From Oscillospiraceae bacterium (lineage in GTDB: Bacteria; Bacillota_A; Clostridia; Oscillospirales; Oscillospiraceae), in assembly GCA_017481325.1 (NCBI GenBank), contig JAFUPG010000073.1, positions 1-19,797 on the forward strand: 19,797 nucleotides of DNA, read 5' to 3'. This document shows, one piece after another, positions 6,006 to 13,607 of the stretch. A model generated the notes under the pieces. The model had not been told where the DNA came from. It saw only the letters and a program-made list of their open reading frames with translations, and did no database searches. A program made the translations under genes and the position numbers. Positions within the stretch are counted from its first letter, which is position 1. Each line of letters begins with the position of its first letter.

Positions 6006-7835
6006 ATGTCTCAAGATAGAAAGATTCGAAATATTGCCATTATCGCCCACGTTGACCACGGCAAGACCACCCTGGTGGACGAGATGCTGAAGCAGGGCGG
6101 TATTTACCGTGAAAATCAGGCGGTGGTAGACCGTGTTATGGACTCCGGCGATCTGGAGCGTGAGCGTGGCATCACCATTCTGGCCAAGAACACCGCCGTT
6201 AACTATAAGGGCACCAAGATCAACATCGTGGATACCCCGGGCCACGCCGACTTCGGCGGCGAGGTGGAGCGTATTCTGAAGATGGTCAACGGCGTCATCC
6301 TCCTGGTAGACGCAGCGGAAGGCCCCATGCCCCAGACCCGTTTCGTCCTGGGCAAGGCCCTGGAGCTGGGTCATAAGGTCATCGTGGTGGTCAACAAGAT
6401 CGACCGTCTGGATGCTCGTATTGAAGAGGTTATGGAGGAGGTTCTGGAGCTGTTGCTGGATCTGAACGCCACCGACGAGCAGTTCGAGTCTCCCACCCTG
6501 TTCTGCTCCGCTCGTCAGGGTATCGCCAGCTATAGCCCCAACGAGACCGGTGTCAACCTGGACCCCCTGTTCAACACCATCGTCAATTATATCCCCGCCC
6601 CCGAGGGCGATGAGGAAGAGCCTCTGCAGATGCTGGTCTCCTCCATTGACTATAATGAGTATGTTGGCCGTATCGGCATCGGCCGCATTGAGCGTGGCCG
6701 TATCAAGCAGAATCAGGAAGTGGCCATCTGTGACTACCACGACCCCGAGCACGTGGAAAAGGGCAAGGTCGTTGCCCTCTATGAGTTCGACGGTCTGGGC
6801 AGAAAGCCCATCACCGAGGCAGGTGCCGGTGAGATCGTGGCCTTCTCCGGCATGGCGGATATTACCATCGGCCGTACCATCTGCGCTACGGAGCAGCCGG
6901 AGCCTCTGCCCTTTGTGAAGATCTCCGATCCCACCATCGAGATGACCTTCTCCGTCAACGACTCTCCCTTTGCAGGCCGTGAGGGCAAGTATGTCACCTC
7001 ACGTAACCTCCGTGACCGCCTGTTCCGTGAGCTGCTGAAGGACGTCTCCCTCCATGTCACCGAGCAGGGCACCGATGCCTTCAACGTGGCAGGCCGTGGC
7101 GAGATGCATATCTCCATTCTTATTGAGACTATGCGCCGTGAGGGCTATGAGTTCCAGGTCAGCACCCCCAGAGTCCTGACCAAGGTCATCGACGGTGTGG
7201 TCTGTGAGCCCATCGAGCGCATGGTAGCCGACGTTCCCGAGGCCTCCATGGGCGCTGTCATTGAGAAGATCGGCAAGCGCAAGGGCGACCTGGTCACCAT
7301 GACCCCCGTGGGCAGCCGTTACCGTCTGGAGTTCCTGGTTCCCTCCCGTGGCCTCTTCGGCTACCGCAACGAGTTCCTGACCGATACCCGTGGCGAGGGA
7401 ATCATGTCCTCCGTGTTGGACTCCTATGCTCCCGTCAAGGGCGAGATCGAGCGCCGCAAAACCGGCTCTCTGGTGGCCTTTGAAACCGGCGAGGCCTGCA
7501 CCTACGGCCTCTTCAACGCCCAGGAGCGTGGCCAGCTCTTCATCGGCGCCGGTACGGAAGTCTATGCCGGCATGGTGGTTGGCATCTGCTCCCGTAACGA
7601 GGATATGAATGTCAACGTCTGCAAGAAGAAGCAGCTGACCAATATGCGTGCCTCCGGCTCCGACGATGCTCTGCGCCTGACCAGCCCCCGTATTTTCTCT
7701 CTGGAGCAGAATCTGGAGTTCCTGGCTGACGACGAGCTGTTGGAGGTCACCCCCAAGAGCCTCCGCATCCGCAAGCGTGAGCTGGATCATGCCATGCGTA
7801 TGCGCCAGCTGATGAAGACCCGTAACAACCAGTAA
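6006..7835 (+). CDS. typA: Ribosome-associated GTPase TypA/BipA
   Basis: A 609-residue translational GTPase of the EF-G-like family that binds the ribosome and supports 50S assembly and growth under stress such as cold. G motifs are intact: AHVDHGKT (14-21), RGIT (54-57), DTPGH (76-80) and NKID (130-133). They are followed by the beta-barrel, EF-G domain III/V-like regions and the TypA-specific C-terminal domain (about 480-609, with [11 protein letters not shown] at the end). The length is as expected. AAAGGA at 5990-5995 serves as ribosome-binding site and is exactly complementary to TCCTTT (6000-6005) just before the ATG, so a small hairpin can cover it. The gene is single, with its own promoter and terminator. 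Confidence 0.97.
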   Translation: MSQDRKIRNIAIIAHVDHGKTTLVDEMLKQGGIYRENQAVVDRVMDSGDLERERGITILAKNTAVNYKGTKINIVDTPGHADFGGEVERILKMVNGVILLVDAAEGPMPQTRFVLGKALELGHKVIVVVNKIDRLDARIEEVMEEVLELLLDLNATDEQFESPTLFCSARQGIASYSPNETGVNLDPLFNTIVNYIPAPEGDEEEPLQMLVSSIDYNEYVGRIGIGRIERGRIKQNQEVAICDYHDPEHVEKGKVVALYEFDGLGRKPITEAGAGEIVAFSGMADITIGRTICATEQPEPLPFVKISDPTIEMTFSVNDSPFAGREGKYVTSRNLRDRLFRELLKDVSLHVTEQGTDAFNVAGRGEMHISILIETMRREGYEFQVSTPRVLTKVIDGVVCEPIERMVADVPEASMGAVIEKIGKRKGDLVTMTPVGSRYRLEFLVPSRGLFGYRNEFLTDTRGEGIMSSVLDSYAPVKGEIERRKTGSLVAFETGEACTYGLFNAQERGQLFIGAGTEVYAGMVVGICSRNEDMNVNVCKKKQLTNMRASGSDDALRLTSPRIFSLEQNLEFLADDELLEVTPKSLRIRKRELDHAMRMRQLMKTRNNQ

Positions 7836-7848
7836 TAGAGTAGAAACA

Positions 7849-7881
7849 AGAAGCTGTCTCATTTCGAGACAGCTTCTTTTT
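7849..7881 (+). terminator. Intrinsic terminator of typA
   Basis: AGAAGCTGTCTC (7849-7860) pairs perfectly with GAGACAGCTTCT (7866-7877) around a 5-base loop, then T to 7881. The same GCTGTCTCA core recurs in the terminator at 8528-8568. Confidence 0.93.
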
Positions 7882-7882
7882 G

Positions 7883-8041
7883 GTGAATGATGAATAGTGA
7901 ATGATGACGGTATGCGCTTTGCGCATGGATTTGGAAGAAGGTGCTGCCGAATCTGAACTGCTCTACGATCCACTAACCACACATTCCCGCTTGGATATAG
8001 GTGCTCCTGAGCGATGCCATAGGCTAAAAACCGCTTTCGGC
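7883..8041. other. Non-coding stretch with degenerate GAATGATGA repeats
   Basis: The stretch begins with imperfect direct repeats of GAATGATGA/GAATAGTGA (7884-7907) and a small hairpin ATGCGC (7912-7917)/GCGCAT (7921-7926). The remainder shows nothing recognisable. A frame running across it (7901-8152) has no ribosome-binding site and runs antisense into the 57-residue gene, so it is not called. Confidence 0.5.
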
Positions 8042-8215
8042 TTACTTCACGGCAGTTTGATCTGTTTCCTCCCAATTCAGAAAGGCCTCTTCGGCATCTT
8101 TTTGTGCCTGGATCAGCCGTTGGGCAGCGAGACCGTAGTTCTGCCTTTGTAATTCCTCCAGAGCATCTGTGATCCCACGGAATAGAATGGAATACGGCTT
8201 TTGATATTCGGACAT
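8042..8215 (-). CDS. Small helical protein of unknown function
   Basis: A 57-residue, probably all-helical soluble protein rich in Gln, Glu and Ala (for example ALEELQRQNYGLAAQRL and AQKDAEEAFLNW). I do not recognise a named family; similar very short proteins are common in gut Clostridia and in mobile DNA of that group. An upstream in-frame ATG at 8242 is rejected because GGAGGTG (8222-8228, minus strand) sits 6 bases before the ATG at 8215. A consensus promoter lies upstream on the minus strand (8262-8290). It is divergent from the RHH gene at 8316, about 100 bases away, and the two appear to share a control region. The gene call is good because of its site and promoter; its job is unknown. 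Confidence 0.75.
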   Translation of the reverse strand: MSEYQKPYSILFRGITDALEELQRQNYGLAAQRLIQAQKDAEEAFLNWEETDQTAVK

Positions 8216-8241
8216 TATTTTCACCTCCGTATACGTCAACA

Positions 8242-8269
8242 TTGCGTCATTCTTACAAACTATTATAAA
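8242..8269 (+). promoter_or_regulatory. Promoter of the RHH gene (plus strand)
   Basis: TTGCGT (8242-8247) and TATAAA (8264-8269) are separated by 16 bases, with a start expected near 8276. Its -10 overlaps the -10 of the opposite-strand promoter. Confidence 0.6.
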
Positions 8270-8276
8270 ATGACGC
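8244..8276. promoter_or_regulatory. Candidate operator: inverted repeat GCGTCATT...AATGACGC
   Basis: GCGTCATT (8244-8251) and its exact reverse complement AATGACGC (8269-8276) flank the two overlapping -10 elements, centre to centre 25 bases apart. An extra ACGTCA half-site is at 8233-8238. A dimeric RHH protein, possibly the product of the gene at 8316, could bind here and shut both promoters. The palindrome is seen; the regulator is inferred. Confidence 0.55.
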
Positions 8277-8290
8277 TAAAATTTTGTCAA
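8262..8290 (-). promoter_or_regulatory. Perfect-consensus promoter of the 57-residue gene (minus strand)
   Basis: On the minus strand TTGACA (8290-8285) and TATAAT (8267-8262) are separated by exactly 17 bases, identical to the sigma-A consensus. This strength suggests a gene meant to be held back by a repressor. Confidence 0.85.
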
Positions 8291-8315
8291 TACTTTGTCT
8301 TGGAGGACTGAAAAA

Positions 8316-8492
8316 ATGAAGGATGACAAAAGCCGCTATACCTTGCGAACCAGTCCGGAGCTGTTGGAGAAGTTGGGCTATATCGCGGAATATGAGGGAA
8401 GAACCAAAAATCGGGAATTGGAGCAGATGATCAAGCAGCGCATTGCCGCCTTTGAAAAGGAACACGGTACAATTCCCACCACAGAAAAATAA
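8316..8492 (+). CDS. Arc-like ribbon-helix-helix DNA-binding protein
   Basis: A 58-residue protein with the Arc/MetJ-type pattern: a short beta strand (SRYTLRTS, residues 6-13), helix A (ELLEKLGYIAEYEG), an N-R turn, and helix B (ELEQMIKQRIAAFEKEHG). Such proteins dimerise and read the major groove with the paired strands. The start is set by GGAGG (8302-8306) 9 bases before the ATG at 8316; an in-frame ATG at 8295 lies upstream of that site and is rejected. Divergent from the 57-residue gene, it probably autoregulates through the inverted repeat in the shared promoter region. Many RHH genes of this size are antitoxin or plasmid-type regulators, but no toxin is recognisable here. Confidence 0.82.
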   Translation: MKDDKSRYTLRTSPELLEKLGYIAEYEGRTKNRELEQMIKQRIAAFEKEHGTIPTTEK

Positions 8493-8525
8493 GAAGAAGC
8501 ACCGCCCGAATCGGTGCTTCTTTAT
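8493..8525 (+). terminator. Terminator of the RHH gene
   Basis: AGAAGCACCG (8495-8504) pairs with CGGTGCTTCT (8512-8521) around a 7-base loop, followed by a short T-run. A-rich sequence on the left side also gives it a T-run on the minus strand. Confidence 0.85.
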
Positions 8526-8527
8526 AC

Positions 8528-8568
8528 AAAAAGGGCTGTCTCAGTAAGGAAGTGAGGCAGCTCTTTTG
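8528..8568. terminator. Second, bidirectional terminator between convergent genes
   Basis: A run of A (8528-8532) and stem 8532-8543/8553-8564 (GGGCTGTCTCA against TGAGGCAGCTC, with two G-T pairs) is followed by TTTT. On the minus strand the A-run becomes a U-tract, so it most likely ends the csaB transcript as well as backing up the RHH terminator. Confidence 0.75.
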
Positions 8569-8586
8569 TGATTGAAAAGAAATAGA

Positions 8587-10800
8587 TCAGCTTTCCAGCA
8601 GTTCTTTGGCCAGGCGGGGGTTTTCTTCGGCCAGGCTGCGCAGACGCTCAACGGCGGTTTCATCGGCGGTTTTTTGGGTCAGAGCCCGGTCAATGAGGGT
8701 CTTAAGATCCTCTGCGGTCACCTTCTCCAGGGGGAGATACAGCTTCTGTCCCAGATAGTCCAGGAAACCGCTGACCTTGGGATCGTAGACCACGCCAACC
8801 ACGGGAACACCCTGTCCGGCGGCGAAGATCAGGCTGTGCAGCCGCATGGAGACTACAGCCTCCATCTGCTTTACCAGAGCCAGTGCCTGTCTGCCGTCCC
8901 GACCTGCGCTGAGCTGCACAAAGGGACAGCGGAGCTTTTCAGCTACGGCGGCGTTGGCAGCCTCGTCCCGACGGGGCTCCATGGCATAGAGCAGAGGGGT
9001 CAGGCCGTAGGTCTCGTAAGCATAATTGCAGGCATCGGCGAAGTCCTGAATTTTTTCACGGAAGCCCTCCCAGGGGCGCAGAGCAAACATGATATAGCGC
9101 TTCTCCGGAGCAATGCCGCTGCTGCGGAGATAGGTCTGCATGGGGCCGCCGGTGGGAGCCTCCATCAGCAGCGCCGGATCGGCGGTGAGGGAGATCTCCG
9201 GCTTGGTGACCTGCAGTTCCTTCAAAAAGTCCAGAGAGTACTCATCACGGACGCTGATCTTATGGGCATAGCGGTTGAGGGTGGTGGCGGTGCGCTTGCG
9301 GTTCTTCCCCCGGGAGATGGGGCCCACGCCGCAGCCGTAGAGCATCACCTTGCAGCCGTTTTTGGCGGCCTGCCGGATGCTGTAGAGATAGTAGAGCAGG
9401 GAACGGGTGCTGGTGGCATCCTGCATCAGGGTGCCGCCGCCGCTGATATAGAGCTGACTCTTCCGCAGCAGGCGACCGATGCGGAAAATGTGGAAGGTAT
9501 AGACCGCATTGACACCGGCGATCTGCTTGGTCTGGGCAGGCTTGCGGCTGAGAGCGGTAATGGGCAGATCGGGATCAACCTGCCGCAGCTGCTGGACGAT
9601 GGCATTGAGAATGGCATTGTCGCCGCAGTTGCCTCTGCCGTAAGCGCCGCAGATCACCACGCCGTCCCGTTTCCGTTGCAGGCGCTCCGTCCTGCGCAGA
9701 ATGGCGGCGTAGATCTGCTTCTGCTTCTCCACCATGGCCTCCAGGGAGAATTCCCGACGGGTCTTCTCCTGCAGATCTCTGCCCATCTGCCGGCGCAGAT
9801 CGGAATCCTTCGCCAGCCGAACCATATGACCTGCCAGTGTATTCACATCTCTGGGCTCGAAGAGGAAGCCGTTGATGCCGTCGTCGATGAGATAGGGCAC
9901 ACCGCCTACACGGGAGGAGATGGTGGCACAGCCCATCCGGGAGCCCTCGGTCAGGGCATAGGGGAAGGTCTCGGACAGGGAGGTCAGCAGATTTACATCC
10001 AGAGCGTTGTAGAAGCTGTACATATCCTTGACCCAACCGGCGAAGAACACCGTATTCTCGGGACAGAGCTCTTTGGCAAGACCACGGATCAGCGCCTCCT
10101 GCTCGCCCTCACCGGCAATGACCAGACGGATGTTGGGACATTCCTTCACCGCCTGTGCAAAGGCACGCACCAGGGTCTCCATATCCTTAACGGGGTTGAT
10201 ACGGGCGGCAATGCCGTAGACCACCGTATCCTCCTGTACCTCCAGCCCCAGCCCCTTCAGATACTCCTCACGGGACACTACCGGGGGAATGTGGGAGAAA
10301 TCCACACCGTTATACAGGGGATACAGCCGCTGAGGATCAAAGCCACGGGAGGTGAGCAGCTCCGTCATGCCGTGGGACACGCCCACCCAGGCATCGAATT
10401 TCCGCAGGGCGATCTTGTTGATGTTGCCGTAGGTCAGGGCGGCCAGGGGTCTGCCCATATAGTCCAGGCGGTAGTCGCTGTGCACGGTGGAGACCACGGG
10501 GATGCCTGCCTTTTTCCGCAGCAGAGCGCCCAGCATATTGGCCTTGGCACCGTGGCAATGGATGATCTCATAGCCGTCGTGACGGATCATGGCGAGGATC
10601 CGCTTGCGGCTCTTCAGGGGATTGGAACCGGCAACCACCGTGGTGGGAATGCCCAGAACCCGTGCCTCGGCGGCAAATTCGCCCTCCATAAAGCAGACCA
10701 GATGGACGGTCTCGCTGCGGTTCAGACCCTCCAGCAGGCTCAGCACATGGGTCTTGGCACCGCCCACATCGCCGCCGGAGATCAGATGTAATATTTTCAT
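8587..10800 (-). CDS. csaB: GT4 glycosyltransferase fused to CsaB-type polysaccharide pyruvyl transferase
   Basis: A 737-residue cytoplasmic two-domain enzyme. Residues 1-370 are a GT-B, GT4-family glycosyltransferase: glycine-rich GGDVGGAKTHV (9-19), HCHGAKAN (81-88), YNGVDF (163-168), ARINPVKD (199-206) and the nucleotide-sugar-binding stretch SLSETFPYALTEG (274-286). Residues 380-737 are a polysaccharide pyruvyl transferase (PF04230): CGAYGRGNCGDNAIL (384-398), SGGGTLMQD (453-461), the aspartates of TADPALL (539-545) and MRLHSLIFA (652-660). CsaB puts a ketal pyruvate from phosphoenolpyruvate on cell-wall polymer sugars, which SLH-domain proteins bind; that is family knowledge. CsaB proteins are usually about 350-380 residues, so the N-terminal half is a fusion that may add the sugar to be pyruvylated. 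The start ATG at 10800 follows TGAGGA (10813-10808). It is transcribed away from the DUF4330-ligase genes. The symbol applies to the C-terminal half. Confidence 0.9.
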   Translation of the reverse strand: MKILHLISGGDVGGAKTHVLSLLEGLNRSETVHLVCFMEGEFAAEARVLGIPTTVVAGSNPLKSRKRILAMIRHDGYEIIHCHGAKANMLGALLRKKAGIPVVSTVHSDYRLDYMGRPLAALTYGNINKIALRKFDAWVGVSHGMTELLTSRGFDPQRLYPLYNGVDFSHIPPVVSREEYLKGLGLEVQEDTVVYGIAARINPVKDMETLVRAFAQAVKECPNIRLVIAGEGEQEALIRGLAKELCPENTVFFAGWVKDMYSFYNALDVNLLTSLSETFPYALTEGSRMGCATISSRVGGVPYLIDDGINGFLFEPRDVNTLAGHMVRLAKDSDLRRQMGRDLQEKTRREFSLEAMVEKQKQIYAAILRRTERLQRKRDGVVICGAYGRGNCGDNAILNAIVQQLRQVDPDLPITALSRKPAQTKQIAGVNAVYTFHIFRIGRLLRKSQLYISGGGTLMQDATSTRSLLYYLYSIRQAAKNGCKVMLYGCGVGPISRGKNRKRTATTLNRYAHKISVRDEYSLDFLKELQVTKPEISLTADPALLMEAPTGGPMQTYLRSSGIAPEKRYIMFALRPWEGFREKIQDFADACNYAYETYGLTPLLYAMEPRRDEAANAAVAEKLRCPFVQLSAGRDGRQALALVKQMEAVVSMRLHSLIFAAGQGVPVVGVVYDPKVSGFLDYLGQKLYLPLEKVTAEDLKTLIDRALTQKTADETAVERLRSLAEENPRLAKELLES

Positions 10801-10826
10801 GACACGTTCCTCAACTAAAATATGGC

Positions 10827-10855
10827 TTGATTTTTATATGCGGACTAATTATAAT
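10827..10855 (+). promoter_or_regulatory. Promoter of the DUF4330-ligase operon
   Basis: TTGATT (10827-10832) and TATAAT (10850-10855) are separated by 17 bases. It overlaps the minus-strand csaB promoter at the -10. Confidence 0.8.
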
Positions 10856-10876
10856 ATAAAAAGCGAAAATATGCAA
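10848..10876 (-). promoter_or_regulatory. Promoter of csaB fusion gene
   Basis: On the minus strand TTGCAT (10876-10871) and TATAAT (10853-10848) are separated by 17 bases. Both divergent promoters share the ATTATAAT core (10848-10855), so occupancy by polymerase is mutually exclusive. Confidence 0.8.
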
Positions 10877-10906
10877 TATTCACTTGGTTTTTGTAAGGAG
10901 GCAAAT

Positions 10907-11413
10907 ATGAAATTATTCGGAAAAGGCGGCAAATTGAATATCGTGGATATTCTGATTATTCTGGTGCTGGTAGCCGCCGTCGCTTTTGTAGGTATAAAGC
11001 TGCTGGGCGGCAATGAGACGGAAGAAACCGATATCGGCGTTGTGGAAGATAAGAACACCATGGAGCCCAATATCCGCTTTACGGTCTACTGTGAGGATGT
11101 CTCTCCTGTGATCGCCCAGCAGGTCATCAGTTCTCTGGAGGGCGAACCCCTGGATGTGAACGGCACTGCCGTGGAGCGCACTCAGATGTACTACTCCAAC
11201 TCCCTGGAGGAAGGCCATTTTGTGGACTGGTACACCGTGGAGAACGGCGATCAGCTGGATCTGTACCTGACCATCGAGGCCGTTGCCGAGGTCTATGGCC
11301 CCAATGTCCACTCCATCGCCTGGCAGGATATCCGCATCGGCAAGGACTTCATCTGCAAGACCCTGGAGATCGAGGTCAGCGGCGTTGTGCATAGTCTGGA
11401 GCTGCTGAAATGA
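10907..11413 (+). CDS. DUF4330 family membrane-anchored protein
   Basis: A 168-residue protein with a short cytoplasmic N-terminus (KLFGKGGKLNIVD), one membrane helix (about residues 12-34) and an extracytoplasmic domain of about 130 residues rich in beta-strand pattern. The N-terminal GKLNIVDILIILV pattern fits DUF4330, a family without an established function. AAGGAGG (10895-10901) lies 5 bases before the ATG at 10907; the longer upstream frame starts inside csaB and is rejected. Its stop overlaps the ATG of the ligase-like gene by 4 bases (ATGA), so the two are translationally coupled. Together with the divergent csaB fusion this places it in envelope polysaccharide export or assembly; that role is inferred from neighbours. 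Confidence 0.85.
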   Translation: MKLFGKGGKLNIVDILIILVLVAAVAFVGIKLLGGNETEETDIGVVEDKNTMEPNIRFTVYCEDVSPVIAQQVISSLEGEPLDVNGTAVERTQMYYSNSLEEGHFVDWYTVENGDQLDLYLTIEAVAEVYGPNVHSIAWQDIRIGKDFICKTLEIEVSGVVHSLELLK

Positions 11414-12972
11414 GTGAACTGATCAGAGGCAGCCTCTTCTGGCGACTCTGCGCAGGTTTTGCGGCATGGCTGAAACGCAGCTTTATCGGTCGGTTTTTTG
11501 CCTTTTTGGGTACCTTATGGCGGGAATCCGGCACCTATCGCCTGTGCAGCCGCCTGCTCTTAAGTCCCTCTCTGGTGGAGCGCTCCGGCTACCGCCGCCT
11601 GCTGGACGGCCTCAATGACCGCCTGCACGGCCTGCGACCCTTGCTGCAGGGGAGCTTTTTCCTGGGACTCCTGCGCCGCCTGTATGCCTGGCTGAAAAAA
11701 AGCTATATTTTAGGGAAAGTCTTTTCCCGTGGGATCACCGGTGTCCTCCTCTTTGTGGCGGCAGCCTATGCCCCCCTGGACTACCTGCTCCGTGACGTGC
11801 TGCAGCTGGCAGCCATCGCCTCGGTGTGGGATGAGCTGCTGATCCTGTTCTGCTTCTTCTGGACGCTCTTCCGCCGTGCGGACAGCGAAAAGAAGATCGC
11901 CTCCCGTGGCAATGCCACGGACCTCTTCCTGGCCTTCTACCTGCTGGCAGGTGTGGTGCTGCTGATCTACACCGTCAGTAACTTGGGTGTCAATATCACC
12001 GGTATGCGTGCCAGTATGCAGTACATTCTGCTGTTCTTCGTTATCGTCCGCCTGATCCGTGACCGGGAGGATCTGATGATGATGTATAAGGTCATGGTGC
12101 TCATTGCCTTTGCCATTGCCCTTCACGGCATCTGGCAGTTTATCATCGGCGTGGAGATCCCCTCCAGCTGGACCGATCAGGCAGAGCAGAGTGTCCGTAC
12201 CCGTGTTTTCTCCATCTTCAGCAATCCCAATATTATGGGCGGCTATATGGTAATGTTTGCCCCCATGGCCATCGGCATGGCCTACAGCGTGGAGAACCTG
12301 TCTGAGAAGCTGTTCTACTGGTTTGCCGGTATCTGCATGTGCCTGGGCTGTCTGTTTACCATGTCCCGTGGCTCCTGGATGTCTCTGGCGGTGGCGGCGG
12401 TGCTTTTCGCCCTGATCATCGATCGGAAGCTCTTTGCCGTGCTGTTGGTAGGTGGTCTGGCGGCCTGTATGCTGCCCTTTGTCCGCAGCCGTATCGGCTA
12501 TCTGTTTACCGATGCCTTCGCCCGTTCCAATGCCACCGGAGGTAGAGCCAAGCGCTGGGCCATGGCCTTTACCTACCTGAACCAGGAGCATGCCTGGACC
12601 TTTGGCCTGGGCTTCGGTATCTACGGCGGCGCCGTGGCGGTGCAGAACCCCATCCGCAACTACGAGTATATGTACGTGGATAACTACTACGTCAAGACTC
12701 TGGCGGAGAACGGCATCGTGGGTCTGAGCTGCCTGCTGACTTCTCTCAGCGGCCTGCTGTACCAGGGCGGCAGAACCATTGCCAAGACCGCAAAGACCCC
12801 CTATAAGCCCCTCTGCACCGGTATGCTGGCCGGTTTAGTGGGCATTCTCGTCCAGAGCCTCTTTGAGAGCATGTGGGAAGAGCCCTATATGATGGCGCTG
12901 TTCTTTATTGTCGCCGCCATGATGATCTGCGCCGGACTTCTCCATCAGGAGTCACAGCGCAAAAAGATATAA
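11410..12972 (+). CDS. O-antigen ligase/polymerase-like membrane protein
   Basis: A 520-residue polytopic membrane protein of the O-antigen ligase superfamily (Wzy_C/WaaL type, PF04932), predicted to join or polymerise lipid-linked glycans outside the membrane. Typical marks: SNPNIMGGYMVMFAPM (271-286), TMSRGSW (317-323), TFGLGFGIYGG (397-407) and DNYYVKTLAENGIVGL (424-439), where WaaL has a His-Asn instead of Asp-Asn. About ten to twelve membrane segments lie between 105 and 512. The first 105 residues are an added cytoplasmic region carrying two related amphipathic segments (7-26 and 81-100, both GSxF...AWLK-S-I). It starts in a 4-base overlap with the DUF4330 gene. The likely substrate is the same secondary cell-wall polymer handled by the csaB fusion. 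Which activity, ligation or polymerisation, cannot be told from sequence. Confidence 0.88.
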   Translation: MSELIRGSLFWRLCAGFAAWLKRSFIGRFFAFLGTLWRESGTYRLCSRLLLSPSLVERSGYRRLLDGLNDRLHGLRPLLQGSFFLGLLRRLYAWLKKSYILGKVFSRGITGVLLFVAAAYAPLDYLLRDVLQLAAIASVWDELLILFCFFWTLFRRADSEKKIASRGNATDLFLAFYLLAGVVLLIYTVSNLGVNITGMRASMQYILLFFVIVRLIRDREDLMMMYKVMVLIAFAIALHGIWQFIIGVEIPSSWTDQAEQSVRTRVFSIFSNPNIMGGYMVMFAPMAIGMAYSVENLSEKLFYWFAGICMCLGCLFTMSRGSWMSLAVAAVLFALIIDRKLFAVLLVGGLAACMLPFVRSRIGYLFTDAFARSNATGGRAKRWAMAFTYLNQEHAWTFGLGFGIYGGAVAVQNPIRNYEYMYVDNYYVKTLAENGIVGLSCLLTSLSGLLYQGGRTIAKTAKTPYKPLCTGMLAGLVGILVQSLFESMWEEPYMMALFFIVAAMMICAGLLHQESQRKKI

Positions 12973-12988
12973 AAGGAGCGCATGACCT

Positions 12989-13540
12989 ATGTCTAAAAAA
13001 TCTCTGCTGATCCCCGTGATCCTCATTGTGCTTGCCCTGGCTATCGTTGCCGTGGTGCTGATCCTCGCCCTGGGTGGCGGAGGCGACAAGAATATCATTA
13101 ACCCCGACGATCCCATGCCCCTCCGTTTTGCCCAGGCCGTTCTGATCTGCGACCAGGAGGAGATCCGCAACTGTGTCCATGAGAACATGGCCAATGAATT
13201 TGTCAACCGCTACGGCGCCAACGAGGTGCGCTTTGAGGATTGCACGGCGACCATCTCCAAGGAGAGCGCCTTGCTGCGTGACGGCCTGGAGCAGTACTCC
13301 AGCCAGCTGAACCGGGACTACAATATTCAGGCCACACTGGAGGACGGCTGCTTCTACACCGTAGACTTCACGGCGAAGTATAACGGCAAGGACTACAGCG
13401 GCTCCATGACCATTCTGACAGTGACCTTTGAGGGCAGGGAGTATGTGATTTCCGTTGAGCTGGATCGCATTGACGATGCCTTCTATCAGGACAATTACCC
13501 CGCCGGCGACTATTACTACGACATGTTCGGCGAATACTAA
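12989..13540 (+). CDS. Small membrane-anchored protein of unknown function
   Basis: A 183-residue protein with SKKS, one membrane helix (about residues 6-30) and an extracytoplasmic domain of about 150 residues ending in a Tyr/Asp-rich tail (DYYYDMFGEY). The order of a helix (FAQAVLICDQEEIRNCVHENMANEF) followed by beta-rich sequence recalls DUF4878/NTF2-like lipoprotein-type domains, but I cannot assign a family. There is no lipobox. GGAG (12975-12978) lies 10 bases before ATG 12989. Only 16 bases separate it from the ligase gene, so it is probably the third gene of the same operon. It may be an accessory factor for the envelope polymer, which is inferred from position only. Confidence 0.82.
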   Translation: MSKKSLLIPVILIVLALAIVAVVLILALGGGGDKNIINPDDPMPLRFAQAVLICDQEEIRNCVHENMANEFVNRYGANEVRFEDCTATISKESALLRDGLEQYSSQLNRDYNIQATLEDGCFYTVDFTAKYNGKDYSGSMTILTVTFEGREYVISVELDRIDDAFYQDNYPAGDYYYDMFGEY

Positions 13541-13550
13541 GCTTCATAGC

Positions 13551-13586
13551 AAAAAGCCCACCTGCTGCATTGCAGGTGGGCTTTTT
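13551..13586. terminator. Bidirectional terminator between convergent operons
   Basis: AAAAAGCCCACCTGC (13551-13565) is exactly mirrored by GCAGGTGGGCTTTTT (13572-13586) around a 6-base loop. The GC stem is flanked by A-run and T-run, so it ends both the plus-strand envelope operon and the minus-strand yloV transcript. Confidence 0.95.
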
Positions 13587-13607
13587 ATATCCTTCCGAGG
13601 AAGAGCT

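Noticed and set aside
8042..8492. Toxin-antitoxin identity for the RHH gene and the 57-residue gene
   Set aside because: The genes are divergent rather than in one operon, and the partner shows no known toxin motif; kept only as a regulated pair of unknown function.
8572..10791. 739-residue open frame antisense to the csaB fusion
   Set aside because: It mirrors the real gene in the opposite strand, is rich in Gly/His/Gln as expected of antisense frames in GC-biased codons, and shows no domain. The minus-strand gene has intact family motifs.
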